In this document: positions 43,096-51,574 of the stretch, in pieces | Numbering within the stretch: the first letter of the stretch is position 1 | Layout of the letters: each line of letters begins with the position of its first letter | Made by a program: the position numbers and the translations under genes | Source: Amycolatopsis tolypomycina | Lineage (GTDB): Bacteria > Actinomycetota > Actinomycetes > Mycobacteriales > Pseudonocardiaceae | DNA: 64,000 bases | Assembly: GCF_900105945.1 (NCBI RefSeq) | Contig: NZ_FNSO01000004.1 | Location: forward strand, 5,580,001 to 5,644,000 | Direction: 5' to 3' | Notes under the pieces: generated by a model | What the model saw: only the letters and a program-made list of their open reading frames with translations | Database searches by the model: none | Told to the model about the DNA's origin: nothing

Positions 43096-44793
43096 TCAGT
43101 GGATCTGCACGTTCCCGCCGTCGAGGGTCTGGCCGTACCCGGCCGAGTACCCGTTCGCCAGCAGCAGTTCGAACCGGTCCGCGCGGCCGGGTTCACCGGC
43201 GTCCACGAGGTGGAGCCGGAAGCCCGTGGTCACCCCGTTCAGCACGGCGTGCCCGAACACGTAGGCGTCCTGGCCGGACACCGAGATCCCGGTGATGTCC
43301 GAGGTGTGCAGGTCGATCCCGTTGCCGTGGTCGTTGTATTCGAGCGTGCCGCGCGGGCCTTCCTTGCGCTGCATGAACTCGAAGCCCGCGGTGGCGGTGC
43401 CGCCGGGCACGAGAACCCGGATCCCGCCGGTGATCTTGCCGGGCTGCGAGGTGACGAACGGCGGCGCGACCGCGGTCGTCCCGCACTCGGCGACCGTGAC
43501 GGTCTTGACGATGGCGAACTTCCCGTCCAGTGACGTGAGGTCCGCATCGGTGGTGAAGACGCCGTCCGGCAGGGTCAGCGTGACCCGGTAGGTGCCGGGC
43601 AGCAGCCCGCCGACGGTCGCGCTGCCCGACGCCGTGCGCGGGGCGGGCGGGTCGTTCGCCAGGACGCCCGGGACGGTCACCTCGTCGACGCGGACCGCCA
43701 CGCCGTCCGGGGCGGTCACCGCGATCGAGCCGAGGCAGACGTTCCCGAAGTCGACACCGCCTGCCACCTGGCCGCTGGTCACGGTGACGGTGGTGCTCCC
43801 CGAGGCCGGCGTGGTCCGGCGCCAGCCGGCCTGCTCCCGTTCGCGGACGGTGTATGTGCCGGGTCGCAGGCCGGAGAAGCCGTACCCGCCGTCGGATCCG
43901 GTGACGGCGGTGGCGCCGTTGTCCAGTTCGAACGTCCAGTTCACCAGCCCGGGATCGCCGGCCCCGCCGCCGTCGGCCCCGTGGTCGTCGAACTTCCGGC
44001 CCCCGATGGTCGCCGGCCGGTAGTTCCCGAAGTCGTTCCCGCCGAAGTGCGCCTGCCCCACGCCGTACCCGACGGCGACGGGCGCGGGAGCGTGCGACTG
44101 GACCCACCCCGCCTGGGGCCGTTCGGCCAGGGTGTAGGTCCCCGCACCGATCGGCATGTCGTTGGCGTTCAACGAGAACGAGTAGGCGCCACCGGCGTCC
44201 GTGCCGGCCGTCGCGACCGGCGTCCCGTTGTAGAAGAGGTCGATCGTCCAGCCGGGCAGGCCCGGTTCCCCCGCCTGCCGGACGCCGTCGCCGTTGACGT
44301 CCTCGTACTTGGTCCCGCTGATCACCGGCTTCGGCCCGGTGCCGCCGTGGTTCCAGTTGCCGCAGGCCACGCCGATGAACGCGCCGTTCCAGTACTTGAC
44401 GTGGATCTGCCCGGTGGCGATCTCCTCGTCGATCCGCTGGAGGCCGTCGCGGACGTGGGGGCAGAGACCACCGGTGTTCCCGTCGCACCCGTTCCAGTAC
44501 TCGTGCGGCCGGTCGATCGCCACGATCGGCGCCCAGACCATGAAGTTGCGGTCGAAGCCGCCTTTCGAGCCGTAGAACGCCGTGACCGCGGGCTGCGCGA
44601 ACTGCTCGTGGGAGATGGTGTTCCCCACGCCGACGTCGTAGATGTAGGAGTAGCGGTAGGTGTTCGTGGTGATCATGGCCTGTTCGTCGGCCCAGAGCAC
44701 CGTCGCCGACGCCGCCGGCGCGAAGCCGACCGCGAGCGCGACCGCGCCGCACAACACCAACGGGATGCGGAGCACCCCGGAGATTCTTCGCAT
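43096..44793 (-). CDS. Secreted SdrD_B-repeat surface protein
   Basis: A 565-residue protein with a Sec signal peptide (LVLCGAVALAVGFAPAASA). The N-terminal 120-residue domain has four Cys. Two clear SdrD_B/Cna-B-like repeats follow (GTKYEDVNGDGVRQAGEPGLPGWTIDLF; GRKFDDHGADGGGAGDPGLVNWTFEL), each ending in a YTLAERPQAGW / YTVREREQAGW strand. A beta-rich C-terminal domain contains TAGFEFMQRKEGPRGTLEYNDHG. No LPxTG or membrane anchor is present, so it is probably released or wall-associated. The ATG at 44793 starts the signal sequence. The adhesion partner is unknown. Confidence 0.88.
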   Translation of the reverse strand: MRRISGVLRIPLVLCGAVALAVGFAPAASATVLWADEQAMITTNTYRYSYIYDVGVGNTISHEQFAQPAVTAFYGSKGGFDRNFMVWAPIVAIDRPHEYWNGCDGNTGGLCPHVRDGLQRIDEEIATGQIHVKYWNGAFIGVACGNWNHGGTGPKPVISGTKYEDVNGDGVRQAGEPGLPGWTIDLFYNGTPVATAGTDAGGAYSFSLNANDMPIGAGTYTLAERPQAGWVQSHAPAPVAVGYGVGQAHFGGNDFGNYRPATIGGRKFDDHGADGGGAGDPGLVNWTFELDNGATAVTGSDGGYGFSGLRPGTYTVREREQAGWRRTTPASGSTTVTVTSGQVAGGVDFGNVCLGSIAVTAPDGVAVRVDEVTVPGVLANDPPAPRTASGSATVGGLLPGTYRVTLTLPDGVFTTDADLTSLDGKFAIVKTVTVAECGTTAVAPPFVTSQPGKITGGIRVLVPGGTATAGFEFMQRKEGPRGTLEYNDHGNGIDLHTSDITGISVSGQDAYVFGHAVLNGVTTGFRLHLVDAGEPGRADRFELLLANGYSAGYGQTLDGGNVQIH

Positions 44794-44931
44794 GGTGGCA
44801 ACCCTTCCCTGGCGTGCCAGGATTCCGATCCGCCGAGGCCGGGGACGAGCCGTCGTGCCCGCGGGGTTCGCGTGCGCAGCCAGGGTCGCGCCGCGCCGGT
44901 TCCCTGTTACGGGAACCGGCTTCTTTCCCCC

Positions 44932-45816
44932 TCAGCGCAGGGTCAACGGCGTCTCCGACGCCACCCGCGTCAGCTTCTCCGGGTTCCGGACGAAGTACAG
45001 CCCGCTGATCCGGCCACCCTCCACCCGCACCGCCATGATGCCGTCGAACTCGCCGTTCACGTGCAAGGCCATCGCCGGGTTGCCGTTGACCACGGTCGGC
45101 GCCCCGGCCACCGCCACCTCGGCCCGGCCGATGCCGCCGATGATGAACCGGACCACCTTGTCCGCGCCCGACACCGGGCGCAGGGCCGCCTGCTTGACGC
45201 CGCCGCCGTCGCTCATCAGCACCACGTCCGGGGCCAGCAGGTCCAGCAGGCCCTGCATGTCCTGGCCCTCGAGCGCGCGCTGGAACGACTCCAGCACCGC
45301 GCGCGTCTCCTGCGCCGAAACCGCCTCGCGCGGCCGCCGCGCGTCCACGTGGCGGCGGGCGCGGCTCGCGATCTGCCGGACCGCGGCGGGCGTCTTCCCC
45401 ACCGCCTCGGCGATTTCGTCGTACCCGACGTCGAACACCTCGCGCAGCACGAACACCGCGCGTTCGGTCGGCGCCAGCGTCTCCAGCACCAGCATCAGCG
45501 CCATCGACACGCTCTCCGCCAGCTCGACGTTCTCGGCGACGTCCGGCGTCGTCAGCAGCGGCTCGGGCAGCCACGGCCCGACGTACGCCTCCTTGCGGCG
45601 CTGCATCGTGCGCAACCGGTTGAGCGAGAGCCGGGTCGTGATCCGGACCAGGTACGCGCGCTCGTCGCGCACGCCGGCCAGGTCGACCTCGACCCAGCGC
45701 AGCCACGTCTCCTGGAGGACGTCCTCCGCGTCGGCCGCCGACCCGAGCATCTCGTAGGCGACGGTGAACAGCAGGTTCCGGTGGGCGACGAAGGTCGCGG
45801 TCGCCGGGTCGTTCAT
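44932..45816 (-). CDS. ECF41-type sigma factor with SnoaL-like C-terminal domain
   Basis: A 294-residue sigma factor. Region 2 is FTVAYEMLGSAADAEDVLQETWLRW, and region 4 LAPTERAVFVLREVFDVGYDEIAEAVGKTPAAVRQIASRARRHV. The C-terminal NTF2-like domain carries two ECF41 hallmarks, DGGG (in MSDGGGVKQAA) and NPEKL near the end. In this group the extension modulates sigma activity in place of an anti-sigma factor. ECF41 genes usually sit beside a DoxX, carboxymuconolactone decarboxylase or oxidoreductase target gene; here the neighbour is a degenerate DoxX-like frame 15 bases upstream. The ATG at 45816 follows GGAGACGTCA. Confidence 0.93.
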   Translation of the reverse strand: MNDPATATFVAHRNLLFTVAYEMLGSAADAEDVLQETWLRWVEVDLAGVRDERAYLVRITTRLSLNRLRTMQRRKEAYVGPWLPEPLLTTPDVAENVELAESVSMALMLVLETLAPTERAVFVLREVFDVGYDEIAEAVGKTPAAVRQIASRARRHVDARRPREAVSAQETRAVLESFQRALEGQDMQGLLDLLAPDVVLMSDGGGVKQAALRPVSGADKVVRFIIGGIGRAEVAVAGAPTVVNGNPAMALHVNGEFDGIMAVRVEGGRISGLYFVRNPEKLTRVASETPLTLR

Positions 45817-45831
45817 TGACGTCTCCTTCGA

Positions 45832-46104
45832 TCACGCGGGGAAGGGACCGAACCGGCCCCAGGCGGCGAACGCCGCCACGGCCAGGTAGGCCAGGTTCAG
45901 GAACGCGAACGCGGCACTGCCGTGGCGGACGTGGGTGATCATCGCACCCACCATCAGCAGCACCCGGCGGACGGCGGTCACCGGCACGAGCACCGGCGCG
46001 ATCCCGGTCACCGCGGGCAGGCGGCGAGCAGTTCCAGCGTCCCGATGCCCTTGCCGAAGCCGGGCGCGGCGGCGGCCGGCCGCGAGGCACAGGGCCAGGT
46101 CCAT
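45832..46104 (-). pseudogene. Degenerate DoxX-like membrane protein gene
   Basis: The frame reads MDLALCLAAG, then an Arg-rich stretch of about 20 residues, then LPAVTGIAPVLVPVTAVRRVLLMVGAMITHVRHG and AYLAVAAFAAWGRFGPF, as in DoxX-like proteins. The Arg-rich part makes sense only in another frame, where it reads PGFGKGIGTLELLAA, a family-conserved segment, followed by a stop. About 30 expected residues are also missing. So the gene has at least two frameshifting lesions and an internal deletion. It is the likely former target of the adjacent ECF41 sigma factor. Confidence 0.75.
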
Positions 46105-46175
46105 GACGTTCTCCTCTCGAACGGGGTGTCCGGCCACCAGACACCGCCCGGCCGGGAGTTGTGACAGCCTTGTTT

Positions 46176-46197
46176 CTGTACCTACTGGTATGTACAG
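46176..46197. promoter_or_regulatory. Palindromic TetR operator
   Basis: A 22-base dyad with arms CTGTAC and GTACAG at its ends and mostly symmetric bases within lies 9 bases before the ATG of the TetR gene. The length and position suit autoregulation by that TetR protein. Confidence 0.7.
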
Positions 46198-46206
46198 TCC
46201 GGGGTC

Positions 46207-46764
46207 ATGGGAACCAGGGACCAGCTCGTCGACAGCGCCCGCGCGCTGTTGTGGGAACGGGGCTACGTCGGCACCAGCCCCAAGGCCATCCAGCAGCGGG
46301 CGGGCGCGGGCCAGGGCAGCATGTACCACCACTTCGCGGGCAAGAAGGACCTTGCGCTGGCCGCCGTGCAACGCAGCGGCGAGGAACTCCTGGCGGCCGC
46401 CGACGCGCAGCTGCGCAAACCCGGCACCGCCGTCGAGCGGATCACCGCGTACCTGCGGCGCGAACGCGAAGTGCTCAAGGGCTGCCCCATCGGCCGGCTC
46501 ACCCAGGACCCCGACATCGTGGCCGACCCCGAGCTGCGCGCCCCGGTGGACGAGACCCTCACGCGCGTGCGCGCCCGGCTCACCGAGGTCCTCGACGAAG
46601 GCCGCGCCGCGGGCGAACTGCCCGCCGGCCCGGACACCGCCGCGCTGGCCGCCACGATCGTCGCCGTCCTGCAGGGCGGGTACGTGCTGGCCCGTGCCGC
46701 GGACTCCCCCGAGCCGTTCGACCAGGCCGTCTCCGGCGTGCTCGCGCTGCTCACCGCCCGCTGA
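46207..46764 (+). CDS. TetR-family transcriptional regulator
   Basis: A 185-residue TetR protein: RDQLVDSARALLWERGYVGTSPKAIQQRAGAGQGSMYHHFAGKKDLALAAV forms the HTH. The ligand domain has the TetR_C_LmrA/YxaF-like pattern (EREVLKGCPIGRLTQDPDIV ... ELRAPVDETLTRV). The dyad just upstream suggests autoregulation. The cupin gene begins 18 bases after its stop and is probably the regulated partner. The ATG at 46207 is close to the operator, so the leader is very short. Confidence 0.93.
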   Translation: MGTRDQLVDSARALLWERGYVGTSPKAIQQRAGAGQGSMYHHFAGKKDLALAAVQRSGEELLAAADAQLRKPGTAVERITAYLRREREVLKGCPIGRLTQDPDIVADPELRAPVDETLTRVRARLTEVLDEGRAAGELPAGPDTAALAATIVAVLQGGYVLARAADSPEPFDQAVSGVLALLTAR

Positions 46765-46781
46765 ACCCCAGGAGGCTCCGC

Positions 46782-47126
46782 ATGCCCGTCCCCCCGGCCA
46801 TCACGCGCACGGTGCTGATGAACCAGCAGCTCCCGGCGCCCCGCGTCATCGATCACGTCGAAATCCGCCGGATCACCATCGCCCCCGGCGCACACCTCGG
46901 GCTGCACGTCCACAACGGACCGGTCTTCGGCAGCATCGAAACGGGCTCGGCCATTTACCAGATCGAGGGCGAACCTGAAACCCTGCTCACCGCCGGCGAC
47001 GTCTTCCACGAGCCCGAATCGGCGCGGATCGCCCGGTTCGACCCGCAGGAGGACGGCGTCACGTTCCTCGCCTACTTCCCGGTCGGACCAGGCGAGACGC
47101 CCAGCCTGACCATGCTGGACAGCTGA
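46782..47126 (+). CDS. Cupin-domain protein
   Basis: A 114-residue single cupin. Motif 1 is IAPGAHLGLHVHNGPVFGSIETG, which gives two His. Motif 2 is LTAGDVFHEP, with its conserved His. This metal-binding barrel is used by small isomerases, dioxygenases and sensors. AGGAGGCTCC precedes the ATG at 46782, in an operon with the TetR gene. The substrate cannot be told from the sequence. The 263 bases after it hold the promoter of the DUF1996 gene. Confidence 0.9.
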   Translation: MPVPPAITRTVLMNQQLPAPRVIDHVEIRRITIAPGAHLGLHVHNGPVFGSIETGSAIYQIEGEPETLLTAGDVFHEPESARIARFDPQEDGVTFLAYFPVGPGETPSLTMLDS

Positions 47127-47310
47127 CCCCGCACTCCACGCCTCACCTGGGTACACGGCTCCCGGTTCATTGCGGTTCACCACATTTCCGAACTCTTTCC
47201 TCACGCGACAAAGCACTGGACAACGGGGCGCGCACGGGTCACGATTACGCCGTGCCCGCCGCCCGTTGATCTCCCGGAAAGAATCGGTTAGCTCTTCACA
47301 AGGCGGACAT

Positions 47311-47324
47311 TGTTACCGCTAACA
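47311..47324. promoter_or_regulatory. LacI-type operator 1 (upstream of DUF1996 gene)
   Basis: TGTTACCGCTAACA is a 14-base dyad with central CG and one mismatched pair, located 66 bases before the DUF1996-protein ATG. It shares the form TGTTANCGNTAACA with sites at 55164 and 57496. Confidence 0.75.
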
Positions 47325-47389
47325 GAGAACCGTGCCACTGGTGTCGGGCCAGTGGATTCTCTTCCCTTTGAACCCCATGGAGTCCCTTC

Positions 47390-49162
47390 ATGCCCGGAAA
47401 CGCGGGAAAGCACCGCATCTCCCGACGAACCAAGATCGCCACCGGCGTCCTCGCGCTGGCCGTGGCCGCCGGCGGCATCGCCGTGTCGACGACGTTCGGC
47501 ACTCCCGGCCAGGCCAGCGCGGACCCGGCCGACCCGGCGCTCTACATCGACATCCTCAAGGTCCCGCCGAACAACTTCGCGCCCGCGAACTCGCGCGGCG
47601 CGTCCACCGGCACCTTCACCGTGGACTGCGGCCGCAACGAGAACCAGCACTTCAACCCGGACAACTTCGTCGCCCAGCCCGGGGTGCGCAACGGTGCCCA
47701 GCACCTGCACGACTACGTCGGCAACCTCTCGTCGAACGCGGATTCGAACAACAAGAGCCTCGAAGCCGCCGGGACCACGTGCAAAAACGGGGACAAATCC
47801 GCCTATTTCTGGCCGGTTGTCCGAATCGACACCGAGGACGAAGAGAAGAACCCGCCCGCGAAGCCCGCGGACGGCGACCGCGACCAGGCCGCCCAGGACG
47901 CCGCCTCCCCGGCGATCACCTGCCCGGACGTCGCCAGCAAGCTGCCCGACGTCCCCGACTCGGCGATGGCCGAGGTCAACCGCAACCTCGACCTGCTCGA
48001 CACGCAGATCGACGAGGCCAACAAGCGGCTGGTCAGCACGCGCGGCCAGGGCGGCCCCAACTTCGTCCAGAACGCCATCCTCGGCCCGCTCAAGGACAAG
48101 CGCGTCGCCACCACCGACCGCATCGCGATCGCCATCGGCCGCACCGCCGCCAAGCCGCAGGGGCTCGGCTCCCTCGCCCCCTGCGTGCTCAAGGAGCAGG
48201 CCGGCAGCGGCGGCAGCGGTGTGAGCAACGGCGGTGGCGCCCCCGGGGGCGCGGCCCAGCAGATCACCTGCCCGGACGTCGCGAGCAAGCTCCCCGCCGT
48301 ACCGGCGTCGGCCAAGGCCGAAGTGGACCGCAACCTCCAGCTGCTGAACACGCAGATCCAGGAGGCGAACCAGCGGCTCGTCAGCACCCAGGGCCAGGGC
48401 GGCCCCAACTTCGTCCAGAACGCCATCCTCGGCCCGCTCAAGGACAAGCGCGTCGCCACCATCGACCGGATGGCCATCGCCATCGGCCGCACCGCCGCGC
48501 GACCCCAGGGCCTCGACGCCCTCGCGCCGTGCACCCTCGGCCAGGGGAACAACAACAACGGCAACAACGGTGGCGCGACGGCGACGCCGCCGCTGCCCGG
48601 CCCGGACGCGAACAACGAGCTGCCGGACAACGACGGCCAGATCCAGCGGCCGGCCAAGGTCAGCATCACCTTCCGCGGCAGCGCCGCCGGCAAGGTCGTC
48701 GCGATGCCGAAGTTCCTGCGTGCGCTGTCCGGTGACGCCAAGCCGTCCATCAACGGCACCAAGAACACCCGGGCGGCGTGGACCTGCACCGGCTTCGAAA
48801 ACCGGCTGACGGACAAGTACCCGATCTGCCCCGAGGGCAGCAAGGTGGAGCGGATCCACGACTTCCCGAGCTGCTGGGACGGCAAGAACACCGACAGCGC
48901 CAACCACCGCACGCACATCGTGTTCCCGGACAAGGCCGGGCGCTGCGCCGCCGGGTTCAAGGCGGTGCCGCAGCTGCGGACCACGCTCGTCTACGACATC
49001 CCGCACGACATCCAGGTCAAGAAGCAGTACAAAGTGGACTCGTTCCCGTCCGAAGAGCACAACCCCCTGTCGGACCACGACGACTTCGCGAACGTGATGT
49101 CGCAGAGCATCATGAACCAGGTCGTCAACTGCATCAACCGCAACAAGACCTGCAACGCCTGA
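47390..49162 (+). CDS. Secreted DUF1996 protein split by a duplicated domain
   Basis: A 590-residue protein with a signal peptide (KIATGVLALAVAAGGIAVSTTF). DUF1996 is in two parts: residues about 48-145 (HFNPDNF, AQHLHDYVGN, then YFWPVV) and about 420-585 (VERIHDFPSCWDGKN, HRTHIVFPD). Between them are two 90-residue repeats (176-265 and 292-381), about 80% identical, each beginning ITCPDVASKLP and ending LAPC, joined by Gly/Ser/Asn linkers. DUF1996 occurs in fungal and actinomycete secreted proteins linked to polysaccharides; its reaction is unknown. LacI-type operator 1 lies upstream. The ATG at 47390 starts a classical signal sequence. Confidence 0.88.
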   Translation: MPGNAGKHRISRRTKIATGVLALAVAAGGIAVSTTFGTPGQASADPADPALYIDILKVPPNNFAPANSRGASTGTFTVDCGRNENQHFNPDNFVAQPGVRNGAQHLHDYVGNLSSNADSNNKSLEAAGTTCKNGDKSAYFWPVVRIDTEDEEKNPPAKPADGDRDQAAQDAASPAITCPDVASKLPDVPDSAMAEVNRNLDLLDTQIDEANKRLVSTRGQGGPNFVQNAILGPLKDKRVATTDRIAIAIGRTAAKPQGLGSLAPCVLKEQAGSGGSGVSNGGGAPGGAAQQITCPDVASKLPAVPASAKAEVDRNLQLLNTQIQEANQRLVSTQGQGGPNFVQNAILGPLKDKRVATIDRMAIAIGRTAARPQGLDALAPCTLGQGNNNNGNNGGATATPPLPGPDANNELPDNDGQIQRPAKVSITFRGSAAGKVVAMPKFLRALSGDAKPSINGTKNTRAAWTCTGFENRLTDKYPICPEGSKVERIHDFPSCWDGKNTDSANHRTHIVFPDKAGRCAAGFKAVPQLRTTLVYDIPHDIQVKKQYKVDSFPSEEHNPLSDHDDFANVMSQSIMNQVVNCINRNKTCNA

Positions 49163-49170
49163 CCCCGCGC

Positions 49171-49201
49171 GGGTGCCCGCCGCGGTCCGCGGCGGGCACC
49201 C
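49171..49201. terminator. GC hairpin after the DUF1996 gene
   Basis: GGGTGCCCGCCGCGG (49171-49185) is followed after one base by its exact reverse complement (49187-49201). In RNA this gives a stem of about 14 bp with a 3-base loop. It lies between the DUF1996 stop and the GH43 gene. Confidence 0.8.
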
Positions 49202-49215
49202 GTGAGGAGACAGCG

Positions 49216-50646
49216 ATGACGGTCCCGATCGTTCCGGGATTCCACCCCGACCCGTCGATCTGCCGGGTCGGCGACACGTACTACCTGGCGAATTCGAGCT
49301 TCGAGTACGTGCCGGGCGTCCCGATCCGGCGCAGCACCGACCTCGTCACCTGGGAGCTGGTGGGCCACGCGCTGACCCGGCCGAGCCAGCTGCCGCCGAG
49401 CGAGGGCGCGGCGAACACGGGCATCTACGCGCCGACACTGCGCCACCGCGACGGTCTCTTTTACGTCGTCACCACGAACATCCTGCATCCGGGCCAGCTG
49501 ATCGTGACGGCGGAGGACCCGGCGGGCCCGTGGTCGGACCCGGTCCCCGTGCCGGGCTGTGACGGCATCGACCCGGACCTGTGCTGGGACGACGCCGGCG
49601 TCTGCCACCTCACGTGGGCGTCGTTCCGGCCGGACCTGCGGGGCATCGCGAGCGTGCCGATCGACCCGGCGACGGGCGCGACGCTCGCCGAGCCGCGGCT
49701 GCTGTGGAACGGCACCGGCCTGGCCGCACCGGAAGGCCCGCACCTGTACCGCGTCGACGGCTGGTGGTACCTGCTGCTCGCCGAAGGCGGCACCGAACGC
49801 GGCCACGCGATCACGATCGCCCGCGCCCGGGCCGTCGAAGGTCCCTACGAGCCGGCCCCGGCGAACCCGATCCTGACCCACCGCAGCACGACGCACCCGG
49901 TGCAGAACACCGGGCACGGCGACCTGGTCGAGTGCGCCGACGGCAGCTGGGCCCTGGTGTACCTGGGTGTCCGGCCCCGCGGCAAGACACCGCAGTTCCA
50001 CGTCAACGGCCGCGAAACCTTCCTGGCCGGCGTGGACTGGGTGGCCGGCTGGCCCGTCGTCGACGAGGACCGGTTCCCGGTCGCCCCGGCGGACCACAGC
50101 TTCACCGACACCTTCCCGGCGGCGGAGCTGCACCCGCGCTGGGTGGCGCCGGGCGCGGCTCCCCGCACCGACTGGACCGGCCCCGGCGAGCTGGTTCTGA
50201 CGCGCGCGTTGCTCACCAGAGCGCTCGACGAGCACTGGACGGCGGTGGCCCGGCTCGACGTTTCCCGCGGCACGGCCGCGTTCGTGGTGCGGATCGACGA
50301 ACGGCACTGGTACGGCCTCACGGCGGACGGCGCCACCGTGACGGCGACGGTCGCGATCGGCCCGGCCGTGCACCCGGTCACGACGGTCGCGGCCGGGCCG
50401 GTCGTTTCCTTGCGGATCCGGGCGCTCGAGCCGCCCCCTTCGGGCCCGTTCCGCGAGGCGGCCGAGCCGGATCTCGTCGAACTGTCGGTGCTGCGCGAAG
50501 ACGACCGGGCGGAGGTACTGGGCACGTTCGACGGGCGGTACCTGTCCACCGAGGTCGCGGCGGGCTTCACCGGCCGGATGATCGGCGTCGAGGTGCGCGA
50601 CGGAAGTGCCGTCCTGCACGAATTCGGCTACTCCACGGGCAGCTAG
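49216..50646 (+). CDS. GH43-family beta-xylosidase/arabinofuranosidase
   Basis: A 476-residue protein without signal peptide, so it is probably cytoplasmic. The five-blade propeller carries the general base D12 (GFHPDPS), pKa-modulating D119 (DGIDPDLCWDD) and general acid E173 (PEGPHLY). TTHPVQNTGHGDLV is typical of GH43 subfamilies with xylosidase activity. The C-terminal 150 residues form a beta-sandwich (GH43_C2-like: FTDTFPAAELHPRWV ... YLSTEVAAGFTGRMIGV). It would hydrolyse xylo- or arabino-oligosaccharides imported from outside. GAGGAGA precedes the ATG. No oligosaccharide ABC transporter is in the window. Confidence 0.93.
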   Translation: MTVPIVPGFHPDPSICRVGDTYYLANSSFEYVPGVPIRRSTDLVTWELVGHALTRPSQLPPSEGAANTGIYAPTLRHRDGLFYVVTTNILHPGQLIVTAEDPAGPWSDPVPVPGCDGIDPDLCWDDAGVCHLTWASFRPDLRGIASVPIDPATGATLAEPRLLWNGTGLAAPEGPHLYRVDGWWYLLLAEGGTERGHAITIARARAVEGPYEPAPANPILTHRSTTHPVQNTGHGDLVECADGSWALVYLGVRPRGKTPQFHVNGRETFLAGVDWVAGWPVVDEDRFPVAPADHSFTDTFPAAELHPRWVAPGAAPRTDWTGPGELVLTRALLTRALDEHWTAVARLDVSRGTAAFVVRIDERHWYGLTADGATVTATVAIGPAVHPVTTVAAGPVVSLRIRALEPPPSGPFREAAEPDLVELSVLREDDRAEVLGTFDGRYLSTEVAAGFTGRMIGVEVRDGSAVLHEFGYSTGS

Positions 50647-50871
50647 GCGGCGACGCCGGCGAGCGCGTCGCCCCGCCGAGCACCCTGGCCCTCGTCCTCC
50701 GGTACACTGGACTCCTACGCCCGGCCAACGGCCGACGTTGCCCGCCGGACGGCAGGTGGCAGTGAACTCGGGCAGCCCTGCGCCGCGTCCGGCCCGACCG
50801 GCCGTTCGGCGGCTTCCCGGGGTGCCCGGTTTGTCGTAATCTCCCCACGGGGATCTCACCTTGGGGGAAAC

Positions 50872-51420
50872 ATGAAGCTGCGCAGAAGAGTGCTGTCCGC
50901 CGTCCTGACCGGGCTGCTCGCGACCGTGCCGCTGGCCGCGACGCCGGCCGTGGCGAGCGCCGGGGCGGCGGCAGCCGCGGCACAGGCGAGCGTGGACCGG
51001 GAGCTGGCGAAGCGCGTCGCGATGGCGCCGGCGGCCGTCCACGTCTGCTACGCCGTGCACGTGGCCGACCTCGGCTGGCTGCCGACCGTTTGCAACGCCG
51101 AAGAAGCCGGCGTTCCCACGCTGGGCAAGCAGATCGAGGCCATCCGGATCGGCGTGAACGGCGGCGACGTCGGCGTCTGTTACCGCCCGCACCTGCAGAA
51201 CATCGGCTGGGCCGGCGAAGCGTGCGACCTCGCGCGGGCCGGCACCGAAGGCGAGTCCAGGCGGCTCGAGGCGCTCATGGTCTACGGCCGGAACGTGCGC
51301 CTGTGCTACACGGCGACGGGCCAGGGCTACGAGTACCAGGAACCCGTGTGCCAGCCCGCGTACGTCGGCACCGTCGGGCAGAGCCGGTACATGAGCGGCA
51401 TCGCGATCTGGGTCGCCTGA
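50872..51420 (+). CDS. Secreted ChW-repeat protein
   Basis: A 182-residue protein with a signal peptide (VLSAVLTGLLATVPLAATPAVASA). Two clear and one degenerate hydrophobic-W (ChW) repeats of about 40 residues follow: VADLGWLPTVCNAEEAGVPTLGKQIEAIRIGV, RPHLQNIGWAGEACDLARAGTEGESRRLEALMV and QGYEYQEPVCQPAYVGTVGQSRYMSGIAI. ChW domains are found in clostridial and streptomycete surface proteins and probably bind polymer or host ligands. Each repeat has a Cys, possibly for disulfides. The start is well placed after GGGGGAAAC. The 225 bases upstream (50647-50871) have no gene. Confidence 0.85.
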   Translation: MKLRRRVLSAVLTGLLATVPLAATPAVASAGAAAAAAQASVDRELAKRVAMAPAAVHVCYAVHVADLGWLPTVCNAEEAGVPTLGKQIEAIRIGVNGGDVGVCYRPHLQNIGWAGEACDLARAGTEGESRRLEALMVYGRNVRLCYTATGQGYEYQEPVCQPAYVGTVGQSRYMSGIAIWVA

Positions 51421-51574
51421 CCGCCCCGAACGCGAAAACGGCCGAGCAACCGAAACTGCGCCGTGGTGCGCAAGCCCCTGTGCCAACCGGCGGGTTGTTC
51501 GACCAAAATCATTTGAGTACGGTCGTGTCCAGGCCGGCGAAATCACCGGCCGGACATTTATCCGAGGGGAAACA

